Shown: one piece after another, positions 36,860 to 48,956 of the stretch
Layout of the letters: each line of letters starts with the position of its first letter
Position numbering within the stretch: the stretch's first letter is position 1
NCBI GenBank assembly: GCA_902728285.1
Contig: CACVBU010000791.1
Coordinates: forward strand, 310,001 to 374,000
Origin: Clytia hemisphaerica
Lineage: Eukaryota > Cnidaria > Hydrozoa > Leptothecata > Clytiidae
Reading direction: 5' to 3'
DNA: 64,000 nucleotides
Program-made: the position numbers and the translations under genes
The notes under the pieces: model-generated
Seen by the model: only the letters and a program-made list of their open reading frames with translations
Databases searched by the model: none
Told to the model about the DNA's origin: nothing

Positions 36860-37692
36860 AGAAGAGAAGACTTAAGATCTGCCGATGAACAAAAACGGAA
36901 GGAAGAAAGTGAAAAGAGAGACATAGAATCTAGAAAACTGATTATTATCGTTCACGGGTTTGAACTCCTGGAGGACATCAATGTTCCAGAAATAAATGTT
37001 ACTCACCACAGATTAGGAAACAGAAAAACAAAGAAAGGCCGTCCTCTTAAAGTCATCCTCCAAAGTCAGCATGACAAAGATCTTATCATGAAGAATTTAC
37101 ACATGCTGAAAGAAACGTGTTTCTTTCAGGTAAGTATCACGGATGATTTCACAATCAACGAACGGAAAACGATAAAGGAGATGCGCGAACAAGCAAAGAA
37201 ACTTAACAAAGACAATAACAATAAAGACTTCAACTAGCGCGTAAAAGGAAGCCCAAGAACAAAACTACTTTAAGGGCAGAAACTTTCGCGGGCAGAAACT
37301 TTCGCGTTTTCGCGTTTTTGGCATTTTTTCGCGAAAGTTTCTGCCAGGTAAGAAATTAAAAAAGAAAATCGCGAAAGTTTTTTCAAAGTTTTAAAAACCG
37401 AGGAGAGTCAATATCATCGATATTATCGAAGTGACTAGGATTCGGAATGGGAGGAAGAAGTGCAAATAGTTTATTTTTCATTTATTAGCATATCACTCTT
37501 TCGATTGAAGAAAAAATGGGATTTGAAATAATTTTTTACTTTCCTTAGCCACTCGCGAAAGTTATTGCTACTAAAATTGAACAATCACAAAAAACCGCGA
37601 AAGTTTCCGCAAAATTTCGCGACTTTTCGGCCCGACACTTTCTGCCCGCGAAAGTTTCTGCCCTTAAAGTACGCATCATTAAAAAAATATAA
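36860..37692 (+). pseudogene. LINE-type ORF1 (RRM-like) fossil interrupted by a MITE
   Basis: The plus frame is open from a TGA at 36857 to a TAG at 37235. It encodes a highly charged N-terminal part, then KLIIIVHGFELLE, HHRLGNRKTKKGRPLKVIL, and an ERKTIKEMREQAKKL helix. This order resembles the RNA-binding ORF1 proteins found upstream of reverse transcriptase in many invertebrate non-LTR retrotransposons. After the TAG the same frame continues as RVKGSPRTKL up to 37267. There a 402-bp MITE plus a TA duplication interrupts it, and it resumes at 37672 with RIIKKI and a TAA at 37690-37692. The copy has no N-terminal ATG, carries an internal stop and is split, so it is dead. No reverse transcriptase follows. 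The family assignment is from recalled motif order. Confidence 0.6.
37268..37669. mobile_element. MITE with perfect 32-bp-class inverted ends and TA flanks
   Basis: The element begins CTTTAAGGGCAGAAACTTTC and its right end is the exact inverted copy for about 30 bp. TA lies at 37266-37267 and 37670-37671. TTTCGCG/CGCGAAA motifs fill the subterminal zones. It sits inside the ORF1 fossil and exactly separates two codons of it. The minus-strand frame at 37545-37727 is a by-product of its repeats. Confidence 0.85.
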
Positions 37693-37728
37693 AAACTAAA
37701 CAAAAATATCTTCAAATTATAATCCAAA

Positions 37729-38001
37729 ATGCTCTACAGAAGAAATCATCAGCGATTGGGCATTAACAGACGACGATGTATGATTCATCTTGTAAATAAG
37801 CAGTCGAACTCTATTAGCTTTAAAGCTAGTACAGATTTGTTCACTTTTTTCGACTTTAAAGAATATATACAAGAGCGGCACCTATTGGCATCTCAAAAGA
37901 AAGAGGAGACTCGAAGCTTTCCAATGAGACACCAACGAGCTTTTAGTTCCCGAGATGTAACGGTTGAAAGAAGGTCATTTCTAGAGTTGCTAAAGAGATG
38001 A
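37729..38001 (+). other. Short open frame downstream of the ORF1 fossil, unrecognised
   Basis: ATG-started frame of 90 codons with a basic N-terminal part (RRNHQRLGINRRRC) and a charged C-terminal part. It begins 37 bp after the ORF1 stop and may belong to the same degraded retroelement. No domain is recognised. Confidence 0.25.
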
Positions 38002-41000
38002 ATCTATACATGATTCTTTATCATTCTTTATCATGCCATAGTTAACACCACTGTTGTACGGCTGAATTAAATACTTTGAAAAAAAACAATAACTAATAAA
38101 AATAAGTTACTGTTTTTCGGAGAATCTAACCGAAACTACCTTTTGCCTGCTTCCGAAAATCTAAAAAAAGTATAAAAAGTAAGATAATTGCGGTATTAGA
38201 TATGAAATGTTTTCACATTTTTGTTTCTCTGAAATTTATTCCTTTCAGCTTGTTAACAAAATATTTTAGTCAAAAACTGTCCAGCATCAAATTATTAACG
38301 GTATCATGAAATGCTAATCAGGACCCAAAAAACAAACAATGCGATTATTACCCGACAGTGTCAGTTTTTAATCCTCACGGCTGGACATCAAGATAACAGA
38401 ATAAACCTGATAACAGAAATTATTCTATACCTGTAGGCAAAAACAGCCGTTTGATAATCGAACTTTTTTATTCCAATTTTTTTGAAGATGTCATGGATTT
38501 TTGCATGTTTTTACTCTGGCTAGAAAAGAAACTTTTAAAATAGTCCTATTGTCAATTTCACTTTACACATAGACATATGCACATGAATATGAACTAACTG
38601 TTCATATGTCTATGCTTTACATTTTTAATGACTTAAAGTAATTAAAAAGTTGATAAAGAGAAAAATTTCGAACATTCGATTTTGTGAGCAAAATTTTTAT
38701 TTTGTAAAAAATGTTTCAGGTTTTGTTTTTACCAGTTTTGTTTTTGCCTTTAGGTATAGAATAAAACGTATATTCAATAGGTTTTACGTTGGTTATTGGA
38801 GGTGATGTATATATTACATCACCTCGGGTTAATAAATCTCAATAACCAACTTTTACCTATTGAATATCTGCTTACTATCTTATGGACACGGCAGTAAACT
38901 CTCGCAGGTAGTTCAAATCGACCAAAATAAGTAACTAAATTATATTCAGACCCCTGAAGCGGGGAGAAGCTATGAAGTTTTTCATCTTTATTTCATTTTG
39001 AGCGTTCAGCTTTCCCACTTTTACGGTTGTTCTGCCGGGCCTAATTCGACGGCCCGGTTCGACAATGAGAATGCCTATTTTTGTTACCAGTCTATTTGAA
39101 TCCTAACGAGAATGTAAAACAAAAATTGCCCCAGGGGAGACGACACTTAAGGTATTGTAGATGTGATACGTTTTTTTGCTTTCTAAAGTGCATTGTAAAG
39201 GCTGCAATGATGTAAAAAGGGAAGAAACAAAAAGTTTTGGGTAAAAATTTAAAACGAATTCCGCAACCATTTCTGCCTGATAATCGACAACCAAAGGACA
39301 ATGGACAATGAGAATGGATTTTTTAAATAATATTTGACTAATTTAGGTCTTTTGGTTTTCACCCCTTTATTAAGTAAGTAAGTTTGTCATTTTTCGACGA
39401 ATGCTTAATTCCTAGCATATCATATATTGTTGGCAAGATAATTCAGAGCATGAAAATGTATAGGAAAAATATATCAAAGAATCTTAGAAAATAAAGATAA
39501 AAAATAAAGAAAAACTGAACTTTTTATCAATGTTTTATCAATATCAGTCCGTAATTTTTATCCCCACTAGCTGAAAGAATCCTACCAGGTTTGTGAGCAG
39601 GGGTGTACTATGATTTGATTTGAAAGCTTTTATAACCAATTCTACTGGACTCCAACCATTTACGAATATACCCAACACTGTCTTTGTACAATGATTTACC
39701 ACACCTCGTATTTGCCAGGCAACTTTGGATCGTCAATCGCTAACAGTCCTTCTTCTAGCTGGCGTTGCACCAGGGGGGGGGGATGGCACTAAATTTAAAA
39801 ACGACCGTACGTGCGGCCCAAAAGCCTTTGAATTCGGACCCTTACAGTGCAGAGAAGATTTAGCCAAATTTGAGTAAATTTGAGCGAAAATCGACTCTTA
39901 CGGTGCATTTTCTCGAAAGTTTTCAACTATTTTAAAGCGAAATATGGTCAAATTTTCCAGATTGGATCGAGAATTCGATAACTCAGTTTCCAAACTTTTT
40001 TGTTTGTTTTTTTCGATGAAAGAGGTCTTCGATAGAAAGCCTTTTAAAATTCGTTCAAGTTCAAGTTAGAGGCTGATTGGGTTCAATGAACAGTGGTACG
40101 TTTCTCTTGGCAGTAGTGTAAATTGTTAATTTGTAATTCTTTCATCAAAGGTGCCAGCGGAAAAGTGACTTTAATTCTCTTTCAGGCTGTGTGGCGCTCA
40201 ATGCATTCTAAGGGGTAATTGAGTGTACTTAGACACTCGACTTAATATTGGTACAATCGGTTGAATAAACGAGATTGAACGGTAAGGTTACACAATCACC
40301 AAAGTATGTGGGTAAGTTGAAATTCCATGTCACCAAAAATGGTGTACCATGGTTACGAGTGTTCAAGCAGAACTTCGCAAATTTGATTTTGCTGGACGAG
40401 TTGGTCGAGATATGGTCAATAAGCGATACTCCTATTCGTGATGATGAAAATTTGATATGCTAAATGAGGTCGAACGAGCGAAGGGTTTCGAAGTAAGAAT
40501 CTTTTATTTGAGAGTTCGATAAAAGTTCAATGTTGAAGTTTTCAAGCTAATCTGCTCATTCTTTTCTTGGTTCTTGAATTTGAGAAGGAGTTACATTGAG
40601 CGGGAGTTTATGATGTTTATTTTGTCCTCCGATAACAATCAATGGCGTTATTTTTCATATCGATGCGATTGACTATAAATTACTTTGTAAATACCGTCTT
40701 ACTTCGAATATACGCTCTGACATTTATAGTATCTTTGGGACGATTATTCGAGGGGATTTAAAAAAGCGTTTATTCAATTATTTATAACCAAGGACACTTT
40801 AGAGAATTGGAACCTAAATTTGGCTTTCCATTATTACTAAAAGAATACATTTATTGAATCATACATCTAAATTTTTTTTGTATTAGACTTCGTTCTTACA
40901 ACTACTTGTTTTAAATAAACGCCCCCTCCTAAAGTGGACGCGTTTAAAAGATGGGCGTTTATTCGAAATAATACGGTAATATTTGAAATGGAAGTATCAA

Positions 41001-41330
41001 TCTTATAGTTAGAATCGTAGTTAATAGTTGATAGTTTAGAGCTGAGTACGTTTTGGTACTATTTTTCACCTACCCGTGGATACTCCTTAAACCACACACT
41101 CCTTTAAGACCTACAAAGTTGGGTTTTTGGCTTTTTTTAATTTCGCCTTAGCGAAAGTATTACAATAGGCATGGTGCGGCGATATCGGAAGAAAATTTTG
41201 AAAACGAAAGTACTTGATACGGTGGACGAACTCACTAAAATCAATTTACAAATTACACGCTCGTATAACCACGGAAGGTTTTCTTTGGATTACGTCATTA
41301 TATCTTTGTGTCTTTAGCTTCACAGTTTTG
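38002..41330. other. Intergenic DNA without recognised gene
   Basis: It contains the nested palindrome at 38770-38867. A diverged copy of the CACTGTAAGGGTC/GCGGCCCA repeat lies at about 39770-39910 next to a G10 run. Traces of GCCTTAGCGAAAGTATTAC near 41148 resemble the ends of the 10400-10751 MITE. Frames are short and domain-free. Confidence 0.4.
38770..38867. repeat. Nested palindrome (98 bp)
   Basis: Outer arms ATATTCAATAGG...GGTTATTG (38770-38798) and their inverted copy ending at 38867 enclose an inner perfect GGTGATGTA/TACATCACC pair. It is a likely miniature foldback insertion. Confidence 0.7.
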
Positions 41331-41339
41331 ATTTTTCTT

Positions 41340-42640
41340 TATTTTCTTATAAGCATATACTTTATAAGAATCAAATTACTCTCGGGTACTTAATAGCCGT
41401 CCCCCCCGCTAATTAATTTTTCGAAAATTTTCCACCCGCAGGACATTCTTATTCCAACCCCCCCGCTTATTAATTTTTGGGAAAATGTTTTTGAAAGTTC
41501 CCTTTTTCGTCCTAATTCAGCTGTATTAGCCTTCTTTTCAAAAATTTTCCACCCAGGACATTTTTATTCCAACCCCCCCGCTTATTAAGTTTTGAGATTT
41601 TTTCCAACCCCCCTGCTTATTCCAACCCCCCCGGCTATTAGGTACCCGAGAGTAATAACTCTTGTAAAGCGGTGAAATACCTTTCGGTAATCAGTTCTTA
41701 CAAAGTAAACAAGGGATGGTGCAAAATAAGAGCATATTTATTTTTCTTATAAGCATATACTTTATAAGAATCAAATCAATAACTCTTGATAGACGGTGAT
41801 ATACCTTTCGGTAATTAGTTATTACAAAGTAAACAAGGGATGGTGCAAAATAAGAGCATATTTATTTTTCTTATAAGCATTTACTTTATAAGAATCAAAT
41901 CAATAGCTCTTGATAGACGGTGATATACTTTTCGGTAATTAGTTCTTACAAAGTAAACAAGGGACGGCACACAATATGAGCATATTTATTTTTCTTATAA
42001 GCATATACTTTATAAGAATCAAATCAATAACTCTTGATAGACGGTGATATACCTTTCGGTAATTAGTTCTTACAAAGTAAACAAGGGATGGCGCAAAATA
42101 AGAGCATATTTATTTTTCTTATAAGCATTTACTTTATAAGAATCAAATCAATAGCTCTTGATAGACGGTGATATACCTTTCGGTAATTAGTTCTTACAAA
42201 GTAAACAAGGGACGGCGCACAATATGAGCATATTTATTTTTGTTATAAGCATTTACTTTATAAGAATCAAATCAATAACTCTTGATAGACGGTGATATAC
42301 CTTTCGGTAATTAGTTCTTACAAGGTAAAACAAGGATTGGGGTACAATATGAGCATATCTATTTTTGTTATAAGCATTTACTTTATAAGAATCAAATCAA
42401 TAACTCTTGATAGACGGTGACATACCTTCCGGTAATTAGTTCTTACAAAGTAAACAAGGGACGGCGCACAATATGAGCATATTTATTTTTCTTATAAGCA
42501 TTTACTTTATAAGAATCAAATCAATAACTCTTGATAGATGGTGATATACCTTTCGGTACTTAGTTCTTACAAAGTAAACAAGGGATGGCGTGCAATAAGA
42601 GCATATCAATTTTTTATAAGCATATACTTTATGAGAATTT
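41340..42640. repeat. 124-bp satellite, about nine to ten tandem units
   Basis: The marker AAGCAT(A/T)TACTTTATAAG recurs at 41751, 41875, 41999, 42123, 42247, 42372, 42496 and 42618, a period of 124 bp (122-125). An additional unit begins near 41351 but is split by a 274-bp MITE. Units differ by only a few substitutions. Each unit contains CTTATAA...TTATAAG, similar to the ends of MITE family D, so the satellite may derive from a MITE. Confidence 0.93.
41379..41652. mobile_element. MITE family B, long copy, inserted in the first satellite unit
   Basis: The element runs from CTCTCGGGTACTTAATA to GGTACCCGAGAG with TA on each side (41377-41378, 41653-41654). The interior carries CCCCCCCGCTTATTA strings in repeated form. 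Marker spacing across the insertion is 400 bp, and removing 274 + 2 bp leaves exactly 124 bp. Confidence 0.9.
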
Positions 42641-43308
42641 TTAAAAATTAAACAGCAATTGTTCTTAAATTGGTCTAATTTTTTTAGCGATTTTTAGCCT
42701 CGTTGTTCTTGTTGTAAAATTGTTTCATCAAGGCTCGATGTAAAGTAGATTTCAGATTAGCTTCATCTACTTCTTGTTTTTCCCATGTAGTTCAAAATCT
42801 AGGCGAAATTTTCGACTTCAAGTCGTCTTGTTACAATCTCAATTATAGGTACTTTCAAAAAATACCTAATTTCAAGAATTTTAACTATTGCAAAGTGTCG
42901 TAAAATTCGAAGTTATTGAAGAAATTTTCAAAAATTCCTTCAAAAAATTAAGTTTTTCGGACCTAGAGATTACACAAATGAATTTAAGGTCATAAAACCT
43001 ATACTTTTTTGGTACCTATACTATATGGAATGTTTGAGAAAATAATTTTCTTTTGCATGGTTAGACCCCAAAGAAATCGTAAGGCCCTCAAAGTTCTATT
43101 TTTGAACCTTCAAAGCCGTTTTTCGACAAAAACAGGCGCAATTGCATTATGGGCATGGAAATCCTGAAAAATACAAATATTGTTTTTGGAATGGATTTCT
43201 AGCAAGTATTTAACCCATTGAATCACGGCTCAGCACCTGAATTGCAATTTCACAGTTACAGTAAGTTTTGAACAAGGGGTCAATGTTTGTAGGTTTTAAG
43301 GTGTAATA

Positions 43309-43625
43309 CACGCTTTTTTTTTTTAAATGGTGTAAATCCATTTCATCATGGATATTCTTAACTTTTTTGGGAAAATCATCCTAAAATATTCTTACAGCAT
43401 ATTCTTAGGTTAGGGTCCTAATTCAGACTAGATTTAACATTTAGTACATACGTCTAACCCTCTAAAGCATAAGATGGCATTTTTGTGAAAGGAGTGAGCC
43501 TTACTTATTGGGGGTAATTGACAATTTATAATTGAAAATGCTCTAAAAATGGCATTCTTAGCTTGAGTAGCAAAATTCCATGATGGTGATATTCTTAGCA
43601 TATTCTTTATTTTTTGGCCATGTTC
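43309..43625. mobile_element. MITE family D, reverse-oriented, end-truncated copy
   Basis: From CACGCTTTTTTTTTT and AAATGGTGTAAATCCATTTC onward, it matches the reverse complement of 29396-29729 over about 300 bp. It loses the last ~30 bp after TTTTTGGCCATG. TA precedes it at 43307-43308. Confidence 0.7.
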
Positions 43626-44122
43626 AGGTTAAAAAGAGGCTTGAAATAGGCTTTTCCTTATCCATTTTCACGGAAACTGTGGTCGAAAATGCTAGCTGTT
43701 GAGATATTAGGGAGGAAATGAGATACATCTTCGTTCTGCGAAGTTCTTTCGCCGGAGACCATTTTCCTCAGTACTGGACATGAGTGAATAAAGAAAAAAG
43801 GATATCTTATTCTTTTACAAATTCAAAGTTTACAATTGCGTGGGCAAATTTTGAATGAAACAGCTACGTGTATCATGCAGAATACAAGTTATTTTAATCA
43901 TTGAAAAAAAGTCTCAATGAGTTGAAGAAAGGTTTTTCTTCTTCAAAACATATTATTACGAAACATTCTCCATGGACACGATGAAAATTTGTAAATAATT
44001 AAAAAAATATTATCGGATCAATCCTTTTTGAATAGTGATTTCAAAATGAAACTCCCATTGACTGAAATCATGCTGGAATGTTGGAAGTTCATTATCTCCA
44101 ATTCTTGACGGAGTGTCGATCA
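43626..44122. other. Intergenic DNA without recognised gene
   Basis: No supported gene or repeat. Confidence 0.35.
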
Positions 44123-44428
44123 CCCGGGGGGGGGGGTACTACCCTTGTCGACCGACGGGGTGCTCCGCTAAGGTTCGAAAAATGGACCCTACGTGGGACT
44201 CGAAATTTGCGAAAAAAGTGACCCTGAATGGGACTGAAATTCCAAAATTTTCTCAAATGTTCTACTTTTTCCCCTAATTTTCCAAAAATAGGCACCCTAC
44301 GAGGGACTGATTTTTCTATTTTGGTGTTTTTGCGACCCTGCCTGGGACTCGTGGAGGTTAAAAAAGGTATCCTGACCAGCGGAGCATCCCCGTAACCCAT
44401 CTTGCCCTAGTACCCCCCCCCCCCGGGG
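44123..44428. mobile_element. MITE with 8-bp TSD (hAT-like candidate)
   Basis: The ends CCCGGGGG(n)GTACTA and TAGTACCCCC(n)CGGGG are inverted copies. GTCGATCA occurs on both sides (44115-44122, 44429-44436). An 8-bp duplication is typical of hAT elements. Inside, GACCCTRCGWGGGACT recurs about four times. The Pro/Arg-rich minus-strand frame of 102 codons across it only translates these repeats. Confidence 0.75.
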
Positions 44429-44631
44429 GTCGATCAATCTGTAAGAGATGAAATTCGAATGTGTGTCCAGAATAAAAAGGAGCATCGTAAAAAGAAAAAC
44501 CCTAATAATTCATGTAAATTTATATGACCTTATCGCTTGATTTCTTTTTCCAAAGCGCATTAAAAAAATCTTGTTGGGAATTTAAAATATTGATTTGACT
44601 TTGATATTAAATATGTTCGAATTATTAGGCC

Positions 44632-44853
44632 GTTCCATTTTACCTCCATAAGGGGGGGGGGGTATCCTAAAATTTTCAGGGGGTAAAAGACAGGTTTTAG
44701 TTAGTCCACAGTCACTTTAAAGTATGAAAAGAAATTTTTCCGAGGTTTTTTTGCAAATTTTGCCATTTTGTAGGGGGTTTCCTCCCATTTCCAAGAATCT
44801 CATTTTGACTTAAAAAGGTTTGTCCACCCCGGATTTTTAATGGAACAGCACAT
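44632..44853. mobile_element. MITE with TTCCATT ends and G-run
   Basis: GCCGTTCCATTTTACC on the left and AATGGAACAGC on the right are inverted ends. The interior begins with a G12 run and contains CAGGGGGTAAAAGACA and TAGGGGG. No clear target duplication was found. Confidence 0.5.
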
Positions 44854-45569
44854 TGTTTGGGAGGATATTTTCGCTGGTGGTTTCGGTTTTCCTTTTCCAG
44901 ACGAAGGTTACTAGTAATTATACCAAGGGAAAAATGAGGCTAGAGGAGAAACTGAAAGAGGAAAGCAACATGGACGTTCCCATAACAACTGCTTTTGCTT
45001 TGTGAATTGAAAACGGTTTTTCACAATCTTCTATTTACTTCAAAGGTAGGTAGAAAGATGTTCAATAATTTATGAATATTCGAAACATGTGACTGTAGTA
45101 GAGGAAAAAGAAGAGAATTTTCTAAACTGAAATTATAGGGAATTTTTATAGCTGGTTGCTGGCAGATGATTTTTGTTGTTTCTCAATAACTCTTGTTTAT
45201 TGCTAATATTATGTTGTATATATCTTATGATGATTTTTTAGTCCGAAGCCCGAAACGGACGAGAATAAACTTTTTTCTGTTCTAGATTTTTTCAGGTTGA
45301 GTTGAACCTGAGTTGAAAAGTTGGACTACTGTAGCGATTACCACGTGGTACAAGTGTTTTATTTCTTACCATGGCCGTGTTTGGTTTTATCAAAATTTGT
45401 ATGAAGGAAACTAGGAAAAAATCCAAAAAGACAAGTGATACTTTTATGGACCTACCTGGTTATGCATTTAACACGATTTGATATCTACGTGACGTGACCA
45501 TTAAACAATCATTCAGAACACAAATAGTGACAATCTATTTAAAATTAGTCGTTTGTTTCTTATAAAAAA

Positions 45570-46440
45570 AGCAAAAAAACATCTCCAAAAAATTGAGTAA
45601 TTTGGCTAAGAACATTGATGTATGTTTATTAATAGTGATTCTTATAGATAAAGATGCTTTTTTTGAGCTGAAAACGTTTTACAAAAAGTCTGCTTGAGTC
45701 ATCTTTTATCTACTTTCATACAAAAAATCAGAAAAAAACAATGGTAAAATATTTCAAAAATAGTCCAAAAACCCTTTTATGGCGGTTTTTTTAGCTGAAA
45801 TTTACCCTAAAATTTTTTTCTCCAAAAATCAGGCTCCGTCACATTCGAGGATTTATAGTTATGCATCTTTGTGCAAAAAATCATAAAAAATGAAAGAGGC
45901 AATCAATCTAATACCTAAGTAATTGATAATGTGCTTATAAAAAAATATCGAATTTGGCCAGTTTTTCGATAAAAACACACCAAACAACCAAAATTTCCTG
46001 TCTAAACACTCGTGAGCAAAAAAAAACATCTATCTCACAAAAAAATGGAGTAATTTGACTAAGAGCATTGATGTATGCTTATTAATAGTGATTCTTATAG
46101 ATAAACATACGTTTTTTGAGCCAACAAATTTTTTTTTCAAAAATCTGCTTAAGCCATCTTTTACCTATGATGGTACCCTACCTTCATGCAAAAAATTAGA
46201 AAAAATTAATGATCCAATTTTTCACAAAGTCCAAAAAACCCATTTTTTAGCCGTTTTTTGGCCCAAATTTGCCCCCCAAATTTTTTTTTCGAAAATCGGG
46301 CACCGTCACATTTTGGGCATTGCCATTTTGCATCATTGTGCAAAAAATCAGAAAAAACTAATGAGCCAATCTCGAGAAAAGCTGGTAACGTAACTAACGG
46401 ACGAACGGACAGACGGACGGACAAAGGTTAATTTATAGGA
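45570..46440. repeat. Direct duplication (~450 bp period) ending in GGACGGAC motif
   Basis: A block containing GAACATTGATGTATGTTTATT and AGTGATTCTTATAGATAAA at about 45600-45655 recurs with small changes at about 46055-46105. The similarity continues through AAAAAATCAGAAAAAA to about 46350. The second copy ends in ACGGACGAACGGACAGACGG. The frame at 46055-46393 lies in the repeat and is not a gene. Confidence 0.65.
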
Positions 46441-46479
46441 CCTCCAGGTAGGTCCAAAAAGCAAGACCAAATGAAGACA

Positions 46480-46787
46480 TTCATACACTCCCTTCTCACA
46501 GACTCGGCAGGACTTTTTCAGCCAGTGGGGATAAAAATAACGGACTGAAACTTAATGGGGATTGATATTTCCATATCTTTTTAATTATGGCTGGGGATTT
46601 CAATTTCAGAAAATTCAGTGGCGATGAAAAAAATATCATAATATTTTGCAGTGAAGATTGGTTTATTTGATTATTTTCAGTGGGGACAAAAATTGGAGGA
46701 TCGTTTTCCACCGGGGACGATATTTTGGTCAATTTCTCCAGTGGGAAAGGGGTCCATGTGGGTCTGTGAGAAGGGGAGTATTCATTT
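46480..46787. mobile_element. Foldback MITE (CCTTCTCACAGAC ends)
   Basis: ACTCCCTTCTCACAGACTC on the left and GTCTGTGAGAAGGGGAGT on the right are inverted. ATTCAT occurs just outside both ends. CAGTGGGGA(T/C)AAAAAT recurs inside. Short frames on both strands are by-products. Confidence 0.65.
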
Positions 46788-48391
46788 ATTTGGTGTTTTA
46801 ATTCTCCAGCTTCCTTGGTTTACCAGCTCTGGAAGTTAATTTCATGCAAATTGTTCTCTTTTTACCTGGTAGAATTTTTACTAAGGTTATTTTAAAATTT
46901 ATCATTCATAAACAGTCAGAGTTTAATACAGCGAGTCTCCATAACTCGAACTCGCATGGTTAACGAAAATCTTTTTAAGGCTCAGAGGGCAGTATATGTA
47001 ACTGAGGGGACCAGCAAACTTGTTCGAATGAAGGAGATATTCGAGTTATGGAGGTCATGAGATGCGTATTCGTAAATGGGAATTTTTTAAATGACGTTTC
47101 AATCAATCCACACCAAAGTTGAAAGTCATAAATAGTTAAAAAGTTAGAAGTTGAATGAACGAAACGTATGGGAAAATTCCAACAAAAGAAATTGATTACC
47201 AAAGCCTAAATGTTCTGGTGCTAATAGATTCTGATGTCACCAAAACATACATTTCGAGGTTTGAATCAAAAATCCGTAGTCTGAATAATGGAGTGTGTAG
47301 GCGGGATTTTCCTAGTTGAATACTAAAAGGAATACGAGTAATAGATTGTACAAAAAACCCACGAGAAAGCTTTCAAGTGAAGAAATAAAGAAATATAGAA
47401 AAATATCATTGATTTGAAAGTGATGTGGGATAGAAGAATTAACAGATTTTTTAGACAGTTATTTTAAATATATCATATCATTGAAGGAAGGATATAGCGA
47501 TATAGTGAACAAGAAAAGAAAATAGGATTTTGTGGGAAGTTACCTACGTATGCGGTGAAAAGGGAATTCTCTAATTCTATCATACATTTACATAAGCAGG
47601 TTTTTCCAAATGAGAGGTTGTGTCGAAACAAAGTTTTTTATTGGTTAATCGACAAAAGGCTGTTTTTTTGTTTGTCGTTTTTTACTACTGTATAGAGTCA
47701 ACCAGCAACAAACTTCTTTTGATTGAATGCATATTTTTGAAAAAAATTTTCACAGTTATGATGATTTAAGATTGAAAAATCACTGCGGTGAAAATGGTAA
47801 TTATACCACATAATTCTAAAAGAAGTTGATTTTTTCTTCTTCAATTTTCACTTTCACTTTTCTTCTTTTTCCAAATTTTTTACTTGATGATATTCTACTC
47901 ACAAATATCTTTTTAACGAGCACTAAATCGCAACTTGATTCGGATTCTATCAAAAGTTACAGCCATTTTTGTCTCAGCTGCAAATTATTTTGAGACAAAC
48001 TTTAGCTGGCTGAATAAGAAAGCATCTTTTCTCATGGCTTTCATAGACTAGAGTCGCCTATAATCATGTAAGACAGTAATATTGGTGTTATATAATAGTA
48101 CAATACGTACAATGGCTTTTACGTCCTGACAAATGAATGATGGCAAAATTTTAGAGCCATAATTATGAACCTATGGGGTCCCAGGTGGCGCACTATATAT
48201 ATATTGTTTCAACGTTTATTCAATGTTCACACAACTTCATTTGCCAGCTGGAGTAGGTTTAATAGGAACAGTTTGTCATTTTCTAGACTCAAACCATTTA
48301 TTTGTCCACCTGATGGGTCAACGCGGATTGAAGGCCATAGCGATATGGTTTCCTTTTGAAAAACATCAACCGGCTAACAATTATTGAATTA
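46788..48391. other. Intergenic DNA without recognised gene
   Basis: No supported gene. ATCAAAAGTTACAGCCATTTTTGTC at about 47950 resembles the outer arm of the palindrome at 62357-63371 and may be a distant relative of it. Confidence 0.35.
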
Positions 48392-48678
48392 CACTTTTTT
48401 TTTATAAGAACCAGTAAATTTTTGCTGAGGCTCGGCTGTTCTTATTTTTTTTGGCACTTTGAGCCTTGAATTGTTCTTATTTTGTTCTTATTTTTTCTAA
48501 GGTAAAAAACAAGTTTTGGCTATTTACTTTACTATTTAGAAGATTTTAGAAACCAGTGATTCTTGTTGCTATAACTCTCTAACTTCAGCCTCTCCACTGT
48601 TCTTAAATTGTTCTTATTTTTTAGGCATTTTGGAGCCTCATTGTTCTTATAAAATTGTTCTTATAAGAAAAAAAAGTG
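48392..48678. mobile_element. MITE with TA flanks (TTGTTCTTATTTT type)
   Basis: CACTTTTTTTTTATAAGAAC on the left and GTTCTTATAAGAAAAAAAAG on the right are inverted. TA flanks each end (48390-48391, 48679-48680). TTGTTCTTAT and GGCACTTTGAGCC recur inside. Its ends resemble those of family D. Confidence 0.7.
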
Positions 48679-48956
48679 TATTTGAGTTATAAAATTTTTC
48701 ACGTGAATGAAAGATTTAGTAAGGTAATATTTAATTGCATTGATATTTCATTATGAGTGTTTTGTTTTCTTAATGAACTATTTGTAATGTATATCATGTT
48801 TTCATTAAAAATCACAAATTATATTGCGATTAATCTTAGATGAGAGAATTTTCCCTTCTTAACTTGCTTGGTTAGCATGAGAAGACGGTAAAACACAGCG
48901 GAAAATTGTTGCATTTTTTGTTTAAAAACGCTGGGTAAGCAAGTGATCGGGGGAAA

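Noticed and set aside
37545..37727. 60-codon minus-strand frame
   Set aside because: It lies across the right half of the TTTCGCG-rich MITE and reflects its repeats.
41340..42640. Regularly spaced repeats that could suggest a CRISPR array
   Set aside because: The whole 124-bp unit is repeated, there are no unique spacers, and the DNA is animal; it is a satellite.
44092..44485. Two minus-strand frames rich in Pro, Arg and Gly
   Set aside because: They translate the internal GACCCTACGWGGGACT repeats of a MITE.
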